Notes: a model not told the origin generated them from the sequence alone. DNA of 57,452 nt from an uncultured Eubacterium sp. (GCA_947090545.1 CAMUPC010000003.1:1-57452); one strand, 5' to 3'. Positions 42,131 through 52,215 are shown, counted from the stretch's first letter. Numbers and translations are program-made.

Positions 42131-42241
42131 AGGTTTTTCCTCCTTAACTTGTAACTGAATGGATATGATTCCTTATTTTACAACAAAAAACGGGAAAGGT
42201 CGACAGTTTTTATTGAAGAAAGCGAAAAATGGGAGTTTTAG
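42131..42241. promoter_or_regulatory. Divergent promoter region of the kinase/GTPase locus
   Basis: 111 bases between divergent starts. TCGACAGTTTTTATTGAAGA (42202-42221) is a weak -35-like candidate toward the kinase gene; no clear -10 was found. The kinase gene's ribosome site is a weak GGGAG (42229-42235 area). Any switch for the locus should act here. Confidence 0.4.
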
Positions 42242-45200
42242 ATGTTAGACAACAGAAAAGCGATTGCCAGCGGAATCGAGCTGGTGTTTGATGAAAAAAG
42301 CAGATATACGGTATTGGAGGAACTGGGGCGGGGCGCCTCCTGCATTGTTTACAGCGCTTTTTATAAAGATCTGGTAGGATGCAGGCATCTGGTAAGGATC
42401 AAGGAATGCTGCCCGTACGATATGGGTGTCATAAGACAGGCGGACGGAAGCCTTTGTGTTCCGGCTGCTGTTCGGCATCGGTTTGTCAGGGCAAAGGAGA
42501 AGTTTTTAAAGGCGTATGAGAACCATGCAGCAGTAAAAGGAATGCTTGGGCTGGTCAACTCAACCGTGGATGCGGCGAACCTGTATGCTTATCGCGATAC
42601 GCTGTATGTCGTGACGGCGTGTGTGGAAGGGACGGATTACCGGGCGGATTTGGATGAGGACTTGAAATCAGTGTTTACACGGATTTATGCACTGGCAAGG
42701 ATTATCCAAAAATACCATGCGCATGGGCTGCTCCATCTGGACATTAAGCCGGAAAATATGCTGATCATTCCTGAGACAAAGGAACACCTTGTCTTGTTTG
42801 ACTTTGATTCGCTTTTGGCAAAGGACGAGCTATGCGAAGCCGCGGATGGGCGGATTTCCTTTTCCGACGGCTATGCGGCGCCGGAGCTTGTAAGCGGCAA
42901 TCGGAAAAAAATCAGCGAGGCTACGGATATTTATTCGATTGGTGCGGTGGTGTTTTACAAGCTGTTTGGAAGGACGCCGGATATGTTGGACGGCTCTGTA
43001 AGCACGGTTTATGATTTTACCAAGATGCATTATCAGGATGAGCGTTACCAGCCGGAATTGTATCGAAGGCTGAGCGAATTTTTGCACCGTTCGGTTGCGG
43101 CGTCTGTCGCTTACCGTTACCGTACTGTCGATGAGCTTAAGGAACAGCTTCAGATGCTGATTAGGCTGTCCGACTTAAGCCAGCCGTTTTTATACCATAA
43201 TTTCAGTTACCGCTGCGCGTGCTTTGCGGGGCGTTTAGCAGAGATCGAAGAAATAGGCGATATCTTCGCAGGAGGACAGCAGGTTTTGTTTTTATCAGGC
43301 ATTGGCGGTATTGGAAAGACGGAGCTTGCAAAGCGGTATGCTTATGAAAACGAAAGCAGGTACAAAAAGATCGTGTTTGTACCCTTTGCGGATTCCATTG
43401 AAAAGACAGTCTGCGCGGATGACCTTCGGATTCATCAGATGGAGCGCAACGAAGAAGAGAGTGACGAGGATTATTTTAAAAGGAAGCTAAAACTGCTCAA
43501 GGAAGTGGCGTCGCCGGACGACCTTTTGATTTTGGACAATTTTGACGTGGAGGCGGACGACTGCCTGGAAGCGTTGTTTGCGTGCCCATGCAGGTTTTTG
43601 GTTACGACAAGGAGAGATTTTCGGGATTATAACTATGTGCAGAAGGAGGTCGGCAGGATTACCCGGATGGAAGATCTGTTGCAGCTTTTTTGGAACTATT
43701 ACGACAAGGTATGTGCGCCGGAGGAGATGGAGCAGGCCGAGCATTTGATCGAGCTGGTAGACCGGCATACGATGACTGTGGAGCTGACCGCAAAATATCT
43801 GCGCATCAGCAGGGAGCCGGCAGCAAGCCTGTTAAACCGGATGATGAAAAAAGAAGGCATTTTAAGTATGCAGGAAATTAAAGTCCGGCACAGAAAAGAC
43901 CAGAAGCTTCGTGCCGCAAGCATCAACGAACACCTGCTGATGCTGTTTGACTTGTCTGTATTTTCCAGGGTGGAGTGTGAGCTGATCAGAAGCCTGTCCC
44001 TGCTTGGGTATGTACGGATCGTAAAGGGCAAATTTTTGAAGCTTTGCCCGGTAGAGGGAAACGCAGCCGCCCTGGAGACACTGATTCACAGGGGTTTTGT
44101 GGAGTATGAGGACGACTCCGGGAAGATCTCGCTGCACCAGATTATTTTAGACCTTGTCTACAATTACCTGCACCCGGATGCGGAAAACTGCCCGCATCTG
44201 GTGGAGGCATTGACAGCGTATGCAGCGCAAAAGCCCGCGAATGAAGCCGAGCGAAATGTCAGGAACAGGCTTTTGGAAAACGTAATGAAAAGGCTGTTCG
44301 GAAACGGAACCGCCTATGCGAAGCTCTGCCTGCGCTACTGTCAGAACGTCAGCAATCATGCCGAATATTTAGACCGTGCGTACCAGATCCTGGATGAAAA
44401 AGACACACCGGACCTGCTACAGCAGGTATGCCGCAGAAAAATCGCGTTGATCGGGGTTGCAGATGACCTGTTTGCGCAGATGTTTGCAAAAGAGGAGGCA
44501 GGAGGCACGTTTGATGATGGTGCGTATTTTGAGGAGCTGTCTTTGCAGATTTATGATTTGGCGCAAAAAGCATATGACTGTGCCAGAGCCTGCGGCATGG
44601 GTGCGGCATGGCTTGCGGAGTTTTGCGTAAGCCTTGCCTGGGAGTTAGACCAGGCGTCAACGGAAAATATGCTGCTGATGGATGAGGCGTACAGCAGGCA
44701 GATGGAACGGATTTTGGACTTTGCAGTACGTCTTTTGGATGATGCAGAGCTGTATTTGGACAAATGCCAGATGGAGCCGGAAAAAAAGAGAGAGCTGTAC
44801 CGCAGGATGGAGGAGTTTTTTTACAGCGCGGATTTCAGCAATCTGTACCGCCAGGAGCATTATGCCGATATGCGGCGGGTCCTGCATTACCAGGAAAAGG
44901 CAAAACGGGAGTGCGGGAAGGAAGACGTCTTTTGCTGCGGCAGCGTTTCAGCTCAGGATCTTGCGTATGACGCATTGGAAAAAAAGGACTATGCACAGGC
45001 GATCCGTATACACGAACAGGCGAGAGCGCAGGGAGAGGAAGATCATGAGCAGGCATGGTATCAAATCGCATTGATCTATATGGAAATGGGAGAGACAGAC
45101 AAGGCGGTATCAAGCCTGCAAAAAATACTGGAGGCTGACCGAAGCATAATCGAACAAACCGGAGATTACAGGAACTATACCAGCTATGCCTGCGCGGAGT

Positions 45201-46561
45201 TGATCTGCCTTCTGATGAAACAGCAAAGGCGCAGGGAGGCAGGGCAGTATGCGAAAGAGCTGTTATTTTATAACCAGGACGATGCGGAACAAAACGGCAG
45301 CGCCTGTGCCCTGAAATGGATGGCAGTCGGCAGCTTCCGGCTGTACGGGCTGGCAGAACAGGAAGCGGAGCGGGAATCACTCTGGCAGGATTGCCTGCGC
45401 TATGTGAAAGGGCTGTCCAAGGATGAGGTGCTGGAGGAGGAACTGGCGGATTTCCTGCTGGCTTATATAGACAGGCTGGAAACAACGGAACAGAAATTAC
45501 AGACGGCATTTGCCTGTGAAAAAGCCTATCCCTTGCTCTGTAAAAAAAAGACAACGCCTTTATTTCTGGGCTATATTTTAAACCTGTGTGCAGGCCGCAG
45601 GGAATACGCACAACCACGTATGCTGGCTCTGCTGCGGTACAGCGAGTTTTTTATGCAGGGAATGTATACCGATCAAGAGCGCGAACAGGCGCTTGTCTGC
45701 TGCGAGCAGGCGCAAAAGCTGTATCAGGATGCAGGGATTCAAGATGCCTACCTGGAAAGCCTGCTCTATCAGACGCTTGGCAGGTATTGGGAAGGATGCG
45801 GCAGCGGCTGTGACAGTGAAAAAATTACAGAATATAAAAACAAATGCAATTATTATCTTCTTGCCGAGCACGACAGCGCCGAAAGGACGCAAAAAGAGCA
45901 GGCTGGCATCTGGGAGGACGCGGCGGCAGAGTATCACAGCATTGGCAATTACGCGATGGAAGCAGCGTGCTATCAAAAGCTGTTTGCGTTGGAGGAGGCG
46001 CTTTGCACAATGGAATTTACAGAGTACGCAGAGCTTGCCACAGGACAGGTTCTGTGTGATTTGAAACGCGGCAATAAGCAGCAGGCGTGCCGAAGAATCT
46101 GGGATTTGTATCAGCGTGCGGTTTCCTGTTTGCTACAGGCACAAAAAGGGGAGGAAACACAGCAGCGTCCAGAAGGATTCCGGCGGCAGGCACAAGTGTG
46201 CGCGGAACAGTTTCGGCAGCAGGCAGAGAGTTGCGCGGCGTTATTTGGGCAGGCAGGGATGAAGAAGGAAGCGGCATTGCTGTATGTCGCCGCAGTTATT
46301 GCAGCACTCGAACCCGTGCCCGATGCCGACATGCTGCTTTTGGCAAGGGGATGCGATGCAGAGGAATGCAGCCGCTTGGTTAAGGAGGCAGTAAGGCTGC
46401 TGCATGGCGGGATTACGGCGGACGAGGTGGACGTAGTGCTTGGGATTTTTGAAAAGCTGGCGCCGCTTTTGGAGGAAGAGGGGGCTTTTTTAGGGATGAA
46501 GGAGGAGATGGAGTGGTTTGTGAAGGTGTATCAGTATGGGGACGTGGAGTTTAAAAGATAG
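42242..46561 (+). CDS. Ser/Thr kinase-NB-ARC (STAND)-TPR signalling protein
   Basis: 1439 residues. Residues about 18-310 form a eukaryotic-like kinase: glycine loop GRGASCIVY (29-37), Lys54 (VRIKE), catalytic HLDIKPEN (165-172, Leu instead of Arg in HRD), FDFDS in place of DFG, and YAAPEL. Residues about 330-600 form an NB-ARC NTPase: P-loop GIGGIGKTE (353-361), Walker B LLILDNFD, sensor TTRRDF, then a winged helix. The C-terminal 800 residues are TPR-like helical repeats (YQIALIYMEMGETDKAVSSL). Such STAND proteins sense a trigger through the repeats and switch by nucleotide exchange; the fused kinase would be the output. It starts the operon. Confidence 0.85.
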   Translation: MLDNRKAIASGIELVFDEKSRYTVLEELGRGASCIVYSAFYKDLVGCRHLVRIKECCPYDMGVIRQADGSLCVPAAVRHRFVRAKEKFLKAYENHAAVKGMLGLVNSTVDAANLYAYRDTLYVVTACVEGTDYRADLDEDLKSVFTRIYALARIIQKYHAHGLLHLDIKPENMLIIPETKEHLVLFDFDSLLAKDELCEAADGRISFSDGYAAPELVSGNRKKISEATDIYSIGAVVFYKLFGRTPDMLDGSVSTVYDFTKMHYQDERYQPELYRRLSEFLHRSVAASVAYRYRTVDELKEQLQMLIRLSDLSQPFLYHNFSYRCACFAGRLAEIEEIGDIFAGGQQVLFLSGIGGIGKTELAKRYAYENESRYKKIVFVPFADSIEKTVCADDLRIHQMERNEEESDEDYFKRKLKLLKEVASPDDLLILDNFDVEADDCLEALFACPCRFLVTTRRDFRDYNYVQKEVGRITRMEDLLQLFWNYYDKVCAPEEMEQAEHLIELVDRHTMTVELTAKYLRISREPAASLLNRMMKKEGILSMQEIKVRHRKDQKLRAASINEHLLMLFDLSVFSRVECELIRSLSLLGYVRIVKGKFLKLCPVEGNAAALETLIHRGFVEYEDDSGKISLHQIILDLVYNYLHPDAENCPHLVEALTAYAAQKPANEAERNVRNRLLENVMKRLFGNGTAYAKLCLRYCQNVSNHAEYLDRAYQILDEKDTPDLLQQVCRRKIALIGVADDLFAQMFAKEEAGGTFDDGAYFEELSLQIYDLAQKAYDCARACGMGAAWLAEFCVSLAWELDQASTENMLLMDEAYSRQMERILDFAVRLLDDAELYLDKCQMEPEKKRELYRRMEEFFYSADFSNLYRQEHYADMRRVLHYQEKAKRECGKEDVFCCGSVSAQDLAYDALEKKDYAQAIRIHEQARAQGEEDHEQAWYQIALIYMEMGETDKAVSSLQKILEADRSIIEQTGDYRNYTSYACAELICLLMKQQRRREAGQYAKELLFYNQDDAEQNGSACALKWMAVGSFRLYGLAEQEAERESLWQDCLRYVKGLSKDEVLEEELADFLLAYIDRLETTEQKLQTAFACEKAYPLLCKKKTTPLFLGYILNLCAGRREYAQPRMLALLRYSEFFMQGMYTDQEREQALVCCEQAQKLYQDAGIQDAYLESLLYQTLGRYWEGCGSGCDSEKITEYKNKCNYYLLAEHDSAERTQKEQAGIWEDAAAEYHSIGNYAMEAACYQKLFALEEALCTMEFTEYAELATGQVLCDLKRGNKQQACRRIWDLYQRAVSCLLQAQKGEETQQRPEGFRRQAQVCAEQFRQQAESCAALFGQAGMKKEAALLYVAAVIAALEPVPDADMLLLARGCDAEECSRLVKEAVRLLHGGITADEVDVVLGIFEKLAPLLEEEGAFLGMKEEMEWFVKVYQYGDVEFKR

Positions 46562-46572
46562 AGGGAGGAACA

Positions 46573-49533
46573 ATGGATAAGAAAAGTGTGCCGCAGATGC
46601 AGGAGCAAATCGGCCAAATGAATGATACAGACGGGCTGTTTAAACTATTTCATTTTATACAAAAGATAGATATTGATCAGGATTATGCACAGATCGAAGA
46701 TATCGGCTATCCGAAAGGAGACGGGTTGGATGTCAGTACGGATATGTGTTTTTATCAGATTAGAAAGCTTGCTTATGATGAAGAATATCCCAGAAGGGAG
46801 GCATTTGAAAATGTGCTGAATGCCTTGGATAATGAAGCATATAATTTTGTTTATATTCTTTCAGGAAACCACTATGGGGTGGAACTGTATATCGGTGTTG
46901 TGAAAAACCACCGGAAAAACTGTAAAACTTTGTCTACCGTTAATTATGGTGAAATCATAAAAAGCGCTTTTACAGGCAACTTTAATGGAAGTTTTTTAGA
47001 AAAGCTGGAAGCAGATGAGCTTAGAGAAAAGATCTTAACAAAGGCATGGGAATATAAAAGTGCGGGTGTGATTTCTGGAATTCCGTCTATGAATGAAAAT
47101 GAAACAGGAAAAGAATTAGATTTCCAGGGCATAGACCGCCTGATCAACAGTATGCTTGGACAGAACTGGAGGATTGCTGTTATTTGCGAGCCGGTAAGCC
47201 GGCAGGAGATACTGAAAATGAAAGACGATGCTTATGAACTGTATAATCGGCTTTCGGTATATTCTAAGGTTTCTGTCCAAGAATCAATCAATAATGGAGA
47301 CAGTATTTCCTTTGGAAGAAATGCTTCAGATTCTACAGGGAAAAACAGAAATTGGAGTCAAAGCGATACACAAACAAAGGGTAGTGCAAATGACAGAGGC
47401 ACAAAAAACAACTCCTCTTCCAAGCTTTTCGGAAAGGGAGGCGGCGACAGCAAAGACCACAGTGAAGGAAAAAATTGGAGCTATAATCAAAACAGAGGTA
47501 CATCTTTGGCAGTGACAATGGAAATGGCGAATAAACATGCACAGGATCTGATGCAGTATATAGAGGAGGATCTACTGCCGCGTATGAAGCAGGGATATGG
47601 GAAAGGGATGTTTCGGACATCACTGTATTATATGGCAGATAAGGTCACAACGGCAAACAGGCTCAGATTATCTATTATGTCATTGTTTCAGGGAAACCAG
47701 TCAACATTCAGCCCGCTGCTTGCGCAGGAACTGAATTTGAAAGATCCTCTTGGACAAAAGGCATTAAGAACATTTCAGAACAGCTTTTATGCAGAGAAAG
47801 ATTATCCTCTGGATGCAGCGGTGCTTTTGAGCAAAACAGCGGATACACAGTTTGGGCTTGAAGTATCAGCTTGCCTGACAGCGAAGGAAGCAGGGATTTT
47901 GGCTGGGCTTCCACAAAAAGAGGTGCCTGGAATTGTACTGAGCGAGAGTGTGGATTTTGGGCTGAATGAACATGTAATCAGAAAGGAGGATGCCATAGAT
48001 CTCGGTGTGTTTGTACAAAAAGGAAGAAAATTAGATATCCGCTTTTTACTGAAAAAAGATTCGATGATGAAACATACATTTATTGCAGGCGTTACAGGCA
48101 TGGGCAAAACGACTACTTGTCACAGGCTGCTGGCAGCGGCAGGCATTCCGTTTTTGGTGATAGAGCCTGCAAAGACAGAATACCGGACACTTGCGAAGAA
48201 GGAGAGGTTTGGACAGGTATATGTCTTTACGCTTGGAAACGAAAGTATAGCACCATTTCGGCTGAATCCGTTTGAACTGATGGAAGGAGAGGTTATTTCC
48301 GCGCATATTGATATGCTCAAAGCAGCGTTTACCTCGGCGTTTCCGATGGAAGCATCTATGCCGCAGATTTTGGAAGAAGCAATGATCAGGTGCTATGAAG
48401 AGAAAGGATGGAATCTCGATACAAATGAAAATACAAAATATGGGAGGATAGATAAAAGAAATAAAGATAAGTGCTTTCCTATGATGTCAGATCTTTTAAA
48501 AACAATGAAAGAGATCGTAAAGGAAAAGGGATTTAGCGCTCAAATGCAGGCAGATTATGAAGGATCTTTGGTAAGCAGGCTGTCTAATCTTACGGTAGGA
48601 GCAAAGGGACGTATTTTGAACTGCCCATATTCCATTGACTTTCATTTTATCGTGCATCATCATGTGGTTATTGAGATGGAGGAACTAAAATCTCCAGAAG
48701 ATAAGGCATTGTTTATGGGATTTATTTTATCAAGGCTGTCGTCTGTTATTAAAGCAGAACATAGAGAAAATCCACAACTTCGGCATTTGACCTTGATTGA
48801 AGAGGCGCATCGCCTTCTTGCAAAAGCTGATTATGCAGACAGCGGAGCAAAAAAGGCAGCCGTTGAGACGTTTACAGATTTGCTTGCGGAAATACGAAAA
48901 TATGGTGAAGGACTGATTGTCGTAGACCAAATTCCAAATAAACTTGCGCCGGAAGTACTGAAAAATACAAACACGAAGATTATTCATAAAATTCTGGCAA
49001 AAGATGACAAAGAAGCAGTGGGAGATACGATGCTTATGGATGATAAGCAAAAGGAATATCTCTCTGCACTGGAGCTTGGACATGCAATTGTATTTTCAGA
49101 AGACACGGACAAGCCGGTTCATATATATGTAGAACGAGAAACGGATACGAATGAAGAGGAAATAGAGGATAGATTGGTTCAGGAGCTGTTTGAAAGCAGT
49201 CGAAATGATTTTGGAGATATCTATGAAGAGCGGGAGATACTTAAGATATATGAAATTTATCTTAACTATGCGGACAAAATAAGAAAACGGCAGGCAATTG
49301 ATCCTGAGTTTCATAAAGTATGGAAGGAAAAGATTCAGAATATTTTAAAACGTACAAGATTTAGTGAAAAGGAAATTTTTATGCGGCTGTATGCAAATAG
49401 GGAGCGTCAGCTTGGATTTTCTATCGATGAGAAGCTGACGACGGAAATGGGTGAATTTTTGTATGAAATATATCAGCAGGATATGGTCGTATTTAAAAAT
49501 TTGGATTACAAAAAATGCCAGGCAATTATATAG
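46573..49533 (+). CDS. HerA/VirB4-like DUF87 ATPase
   Basis: 986 residues, 11 bases after the kinase gene. Residues 1-230 are an unrecognised N-terminal domain. Residues about 245-315 are a low-complexity Ser/Asn/Gly/Lys-rich linker (NASDSTGKNRNWSQSDTQTK). The RecA-like core has Walker A GVTGMGKTT (506-514), Walker B HLTLIEEAHR (738-747) and the HerA-type VVDQIPNKLAPEVLKNTNTK. The last 130 residues are helical. HerA/VirB4 ATPases form hexamers that pump DNA or protein; several bacterial defence systems use one. Neither a NurA nuclease nor other type IV secretion genes are present. Confidence 0.8.
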   Translation: MDKKSVPQMQEQIGQMNDTDGLFKLFHFIQKIDIDQDYAQIEDIGYPKGDGLDVSTDMCFYQIRKLAYDEEYPRREAFENVLNALDNEAYNFVYILSGNHYGVELYIGVVKNHRKNCKTLSTVNYGEIIKSAFTGNFNGSFLEKLEADELREKILTKAWEYKSAGVISGIPSMNENETGKELDFQGIDRLINSMLGQNWRIAVICEPVSRQEILKMKDDAYELYNRLSVYSKVSVQESINNGDSISFGRNASDSTGKNRNWSQSDTQTKGSANDRGTKNNSSSKLFGKGGGDSKDHSEGKNWSYNQNRGTSLAVTMEMANKHAQDLMQYIEEDLLPRMKQGYGKGMFRTSLYYMADKVTTANRLRLSIMSLFQGNQSTFSPLLAQELNLKDPLGQKALRTFQNSFYAEKDYPLDAAVLLSKTADTQFGLEVSACLTAKEAGILAGLPQKEVPGIVLSESVDFGLNEHVIRKEDAIDLGVFVQKGRKLDIRFLLKKDSMMKHTFIAGVTGMGKTTTCHRLLAAAGIPFLVIEPAKTEYRTLAKKERFGQVYVFTLGNESIAPFRLNPFELMEGEVISAHIDMLKAAFTSAFPMEASMPQILEEAMIRCYEEKGWNLDTNENTKYGRIDKRNKDKCFPMMSDLLKTMKEIVKEKGFSAQMQADYEGSLVSRLSNLTVGAKGRILNCPYSIDFHFIVHHHVVIEMEELKSPEDKALFMGFILSRLSSVIKAEHRENPQLRHLTLIEEAHRLLAKADYADSGAKKAAVETFTDLLAEIRKYGEGLIVVDQIPNKLAPEVLKNTNTKIIHKILAKDDKEAVGDTMLMDDKQKEYLSALELGHAIVFSEDTDKPVHIYVERETDTNEEEIEDRLVQELFESSRNDFGDIYEEREILKIYEIYLNYADKIRKRQAIDPEFHKVWKEKIQNILKRTRFSEKEIFMRLYANRERQLGFSIDEKLTTEMGEFLYEIYQQDMVVFKNLDYKKCQAII

Positions 49534-49545
49534 GAGGAAGAGATT

Positions 49546-50181
49546 ATGTTTGGAATTATAGCAGGGGCGTTAGGAACTTTAGTTGCGGGGGCAGTATCCG
49601 TTTCAAAGGCGTTAGGTGTTATCGGGCTGGCTGTACAGGGGTTAAAGGCGATAGGCAATGCCATTGCGTCAATTGCTAAGGCTCTTGGTATCGTGAAACC
49701 GGAAACAGATATAGAGGAAATTGGTGACAGAGCTTTGCAGGCAGAGCAGTACGGCATTCAGCCGGAAAATTACGAATCTTATGAGGCATGGATAAAAAAG
49801 ATCGAAGGCGATGATTGGGGATATGACCCGGAAAAAAACCGGGAAATAAGCTCCGAAGAAAAGATTTTAAAGGGAACAGAGGTTTCGGTAGCAGCTACGA
49901 TGGAAAGGTTCCCAGAGTTTCCGATTTCAGAATTTTTAACTGTTACAGAAAAAAATCAGGATTTCTTTTCTACAGAAAGGATGTACGAAATAGGAAAGCT
50001 TGCGAAAACGGACCAGGATGCTTTTGGAAAGGTTGTGAACTATGTAACGGGGTCAGCAAAAGACCATACTACTGTGAATGATGCGATAGGACTTTTGATG
50101 GACATTGAAAAAACGATTGAGCCGGAGATCAGCGATGATAATGCATACGATAAAGCGGCGTCTTTTTATGTGATGGAATAG
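49546..50181 (+). CDS. Unknown protein with glycine/alanine-rich hydrophobic N-terminus
   Basis: 211 residues. Residues 1-50 are almost entirely Gly, Ala, Ile, Val and Leu with small-residue spacing (FGIIAGALGTLVAGAVSVSK, ALGVIGLAVQGLKAIGNAIA), like glycine-zipper or pore-forming peptides. There is no signal-cleavage site. The rest is soluble and acidic (YESYEAWIKKIEGDDWGYDP). It lies 12 bases after the ATPase gene. It may insert into membranes as an effector or structural unit; that is inference from composition alone. Confidence 0.6.
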   Translation: MFGIIAGALGTLVAGAVSVSKALGVIGLAVQGLKAIGNAIASIAKALGIVKPETDIEEIGDRALQAEQYGIQPENYESYEAWIKKIEGDDWGYDPEKNREISSEEKILKGTEVSVAATMERFPEFPISEFLTVTEKNQDFFSTERMYEIGKLAKTDQDAFGKVVNYVTGSAKDHTTVNDAIGLLMDIEKTIEPEISDDNAYDKAASFYVME

Positions 50182-50198
50182 GCGGAAAGGGAAGACAT

Positions 50199-50666
50199 AT
50201 GAAATTTTTAACAGTAATAGGGAAACACGGATTGTATACATACCAAAAAGATGGGGAGAGATATCAGCTTCAGTATATTGAAGGCAGCGAAGCATACCCA
50301 TATAACAGCAGCAGTGCGAATGAGGATATTTTTGCGTATATGGAGGCTTTGGCGAATGAAAAAAACCTGGGTACAGTAGCAAAACTGGAATTTGATGTTT
50401 TGGAGAGTTCGGATCAGTTTTGCAATAAGGCAGTCATTCAGGCTTTGGAAGAATATGTGGACAGGCGGTATTCGTTTGATGAAGCCTTGACAGCCGTATT
50501 AAAAAAACTGTCAAGAGATAAAAAGCTGCTGATTTCTGAGTATGGGATCAATTATGATGGCAGTTCTTACCAGATGGTAAACGGAAATGTAGAAAATAGA
50601 GAATTTGATTTGCTGGCGTATACCATACATAGTACAGATATGGTTGAATTGATGAACTTAGAATAG
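50199..50666 (+). CDS. Unknown 155-residue protein
   Basis: Starts MKFLTVIGKHGLYTYQKDGE. The first strands (FLTVIGKHGLYTY, YQLQYIEGSEAYPY) and a later KLLISEYGINYDGSSYQMVN suggest an alpha/beta fold of the actin/RNase-H sort in miniature, but no catalytic motif is convincing. It sits 17 bases after the glycine-zipper gene and 19 before the GTPase gene, so it belongs to the same transcript. I do not recognise a family. Confidence 0.55.
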   Translation: MKFLTVIGKHGLYTYQKDGERYQLQYIEGSEAYPYNSSSANEDIFAYMEALANEKNLGTVAKLEFDVLESSDQFCNKAVIQALEEYVDRRYSFDEALTAVLKKLSRDKKLLISEYGINYDGSSYQMVNGNVENREFDLLAYTIHSTDMVELMNLE

Positions 50667-50685
50667 ATTCGGGAGGATTAAAAGG

Positions 50686-52212
50686 ATGGAATCAGTGATT
50701 TGTGCATCATGCGGGTGCCAAAATAACTTAAATGCGTATTTTTGCAAACAATGCGGACGCTTTTTCATGGCAGACAGTATTGAAAAAACACAAATTTTTG
50801 CCAATGAGGAAATGAAACTGAGCCGTATCATAGGCAATCTAAAGGAGAATCCGCATGTTGATATTTTGTGGAATCAAGCAATTGATACATATAGCAGAAA
50901 AGTGGAGCGTATACAGAGCCTGCTTAGGATCGAGGATATAGGGATTGAGTCACAGGAGCTCAGTCAGAAAATCAGTCAGTTTTTAAAACTCTGCCGGAAA
51001 CCGGATTTTGAAATTGCTTTTGTAGGTACGATTAAGACAGGAAAATCCACTTTAATCAACGCGCTGCTGGGACATAATTATGCGTCTATGGATGTAACTC
51101 CTGAAACCGCAGTGCTTACAAAGTTTAGAAGCAGCGAACAGGATTATGTACATGTAACTTTTTACACAGAAAGGGAATGGAAAAAGCTGTGGGCTTCACT
51201 GGAAAAAGGCGCGGATAAGTTTTTGGAAGAATATCGTGAGCTGAAAGCCGAGCAGCAGAAGGGAAAGTGGATAGGACATGCACAAGAGCATATTGAGTTA
51301 GCAAATAGCCAGGTCAAAGAGGAATTGTCTAAATGGTCGTCCTCGAAAAGCGCGGTGCACTATTTTGTAAAGGAGATTGAGGTGGGGATCTCTACCCTGT
51401 CGAAAGAGTTTCCAAAGCAGGTAGTCTTTGTTGATACGCCGGGACTGTCCGATCCTGTCGCATATCGGTCTCAGATTTCCAGAGCATACATACGGAGTGC
51501 AAATGCCGTTTTAGTATGTGTGGAAGCAGCAAAAATCCATAAAGAAGAAGTGGAGACGATCGCTTCGGTGTTTTCTTTTTCTGCGCACAAGAAAAACAAA
51601 GTGTATTTAATCGCAACGCATTGGGATAAGCTGAATGATCCTTCTGCTGATTGGAAAAAGCAGAAAACGTATATGGTGCAGCAGCTTACCGGAAAAGGCT
51701 TTTATGATACAAAGCAGGATGCAGATGCAAATATTTTCCATGCGTCCGCCTATATGTACAATCTGCTGAGGGCGTATAAGACACTGGACAGGAGCGGAAA
51801 GAGGGCAGTCCAGATGTTTATATTTACACTGGATTTGGATATGGAGATGGGAGCGTTGACAGACGCGGACCTGAAAAAACTTATGGGCATGACCAATATC
51901 GGCAATATTCAAAAGATGATTACCGATGAGCTGGTAAACCAGTACGCACAGATTCTGCACCGTGATATTGAGAATTTATATGCAGATATTATGCATATGG
52001 CATCACGGGTAGCAGAAGAACGCAAAAATGCATTGGAGGAGAGGATTGCCATTTCTAATGCTGATATCAAAAAGGTGGAAATGAAAATGGAAGAGACGAA
52101 GAAGAACAGGGACCGTATTCTGCAATGCCAAAAGCAGTTGGACGCTGCGCTAAGCAGCGTAGATAAAAGTACGAAGAAGCGGCTGGATATGATCGTTTCA
52201 AAATTGGTGTAG
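50686..52212 (+). CDS. Zinc-ribbon dynamin-like GTPase
   Basis: 508 residues. Cys6-x2-Cys9 and Cys20-x2-Cys23 form an N-terminal zinc ribbon. The GTPase has G1 GTIKTGKST (114-122), G2 Thr in TPETAVLT, G3 DTPGLSDP (from residue 250) and G4 THWDKLND. A coiled-coil stalk follows (VAEERKNALEERIAISNADI). It resembles bacterial dynamin-like proteins, which bind and remodel membranes, rather than translation GTPases. The usual paddle/amphipathic tip is not obvious. The stop is three bases before the next start. Confidence 0.8.
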   Translation: MESVICASCGCQNNLNAYFCKQCGRFFMADSIEKTQIFANEEMKLSRIIGNLKENPHVDILWNQAIDTYSRKVERIQSLLRIEDIGIESQELSQKISQFLKLCRKPDFEIAFVGTIKTGKSTLINALLGHNYASMDVTPETAVLTKFRSSEQDYVHVTFYTEREWKKLWASLEKGADKFLEEYRELKAEQQKGKWIGHAQEHIELANSQVKEELSKWSSSKSAVHYFVKEIEVGISTLSKEFPKQVVFVDTPGLSDPVAYRSQISRAYIRSANAVLVCVEAAKIHKEEVETIASVFSFSAHKKNKVYLIATHWDKLNDPSADWKKQKTYMVQQLTGKGFYDTKQDADANIFHASAYMYNLLRAYKTLDRSGKRAVQMFIFTLDLDMEMGALTDADLKKLMGMTNIGNIQKMITDELVNQYAQILHRDIENLYADIMHMASRVAEERKNALEERIAISNADIKKVEMKMEETKKNRDRILQCQKQLDAALSSVDKSTKKRLDMIVSKLV

Positions 52213-52215
52213 CTT

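Noticed and set aside
44835-45617. 260-codon leftward frame opposite the STAND-TPR gene
   Set aside because: Pro/Arg-rich antisense shadow within a continuous TPR region.
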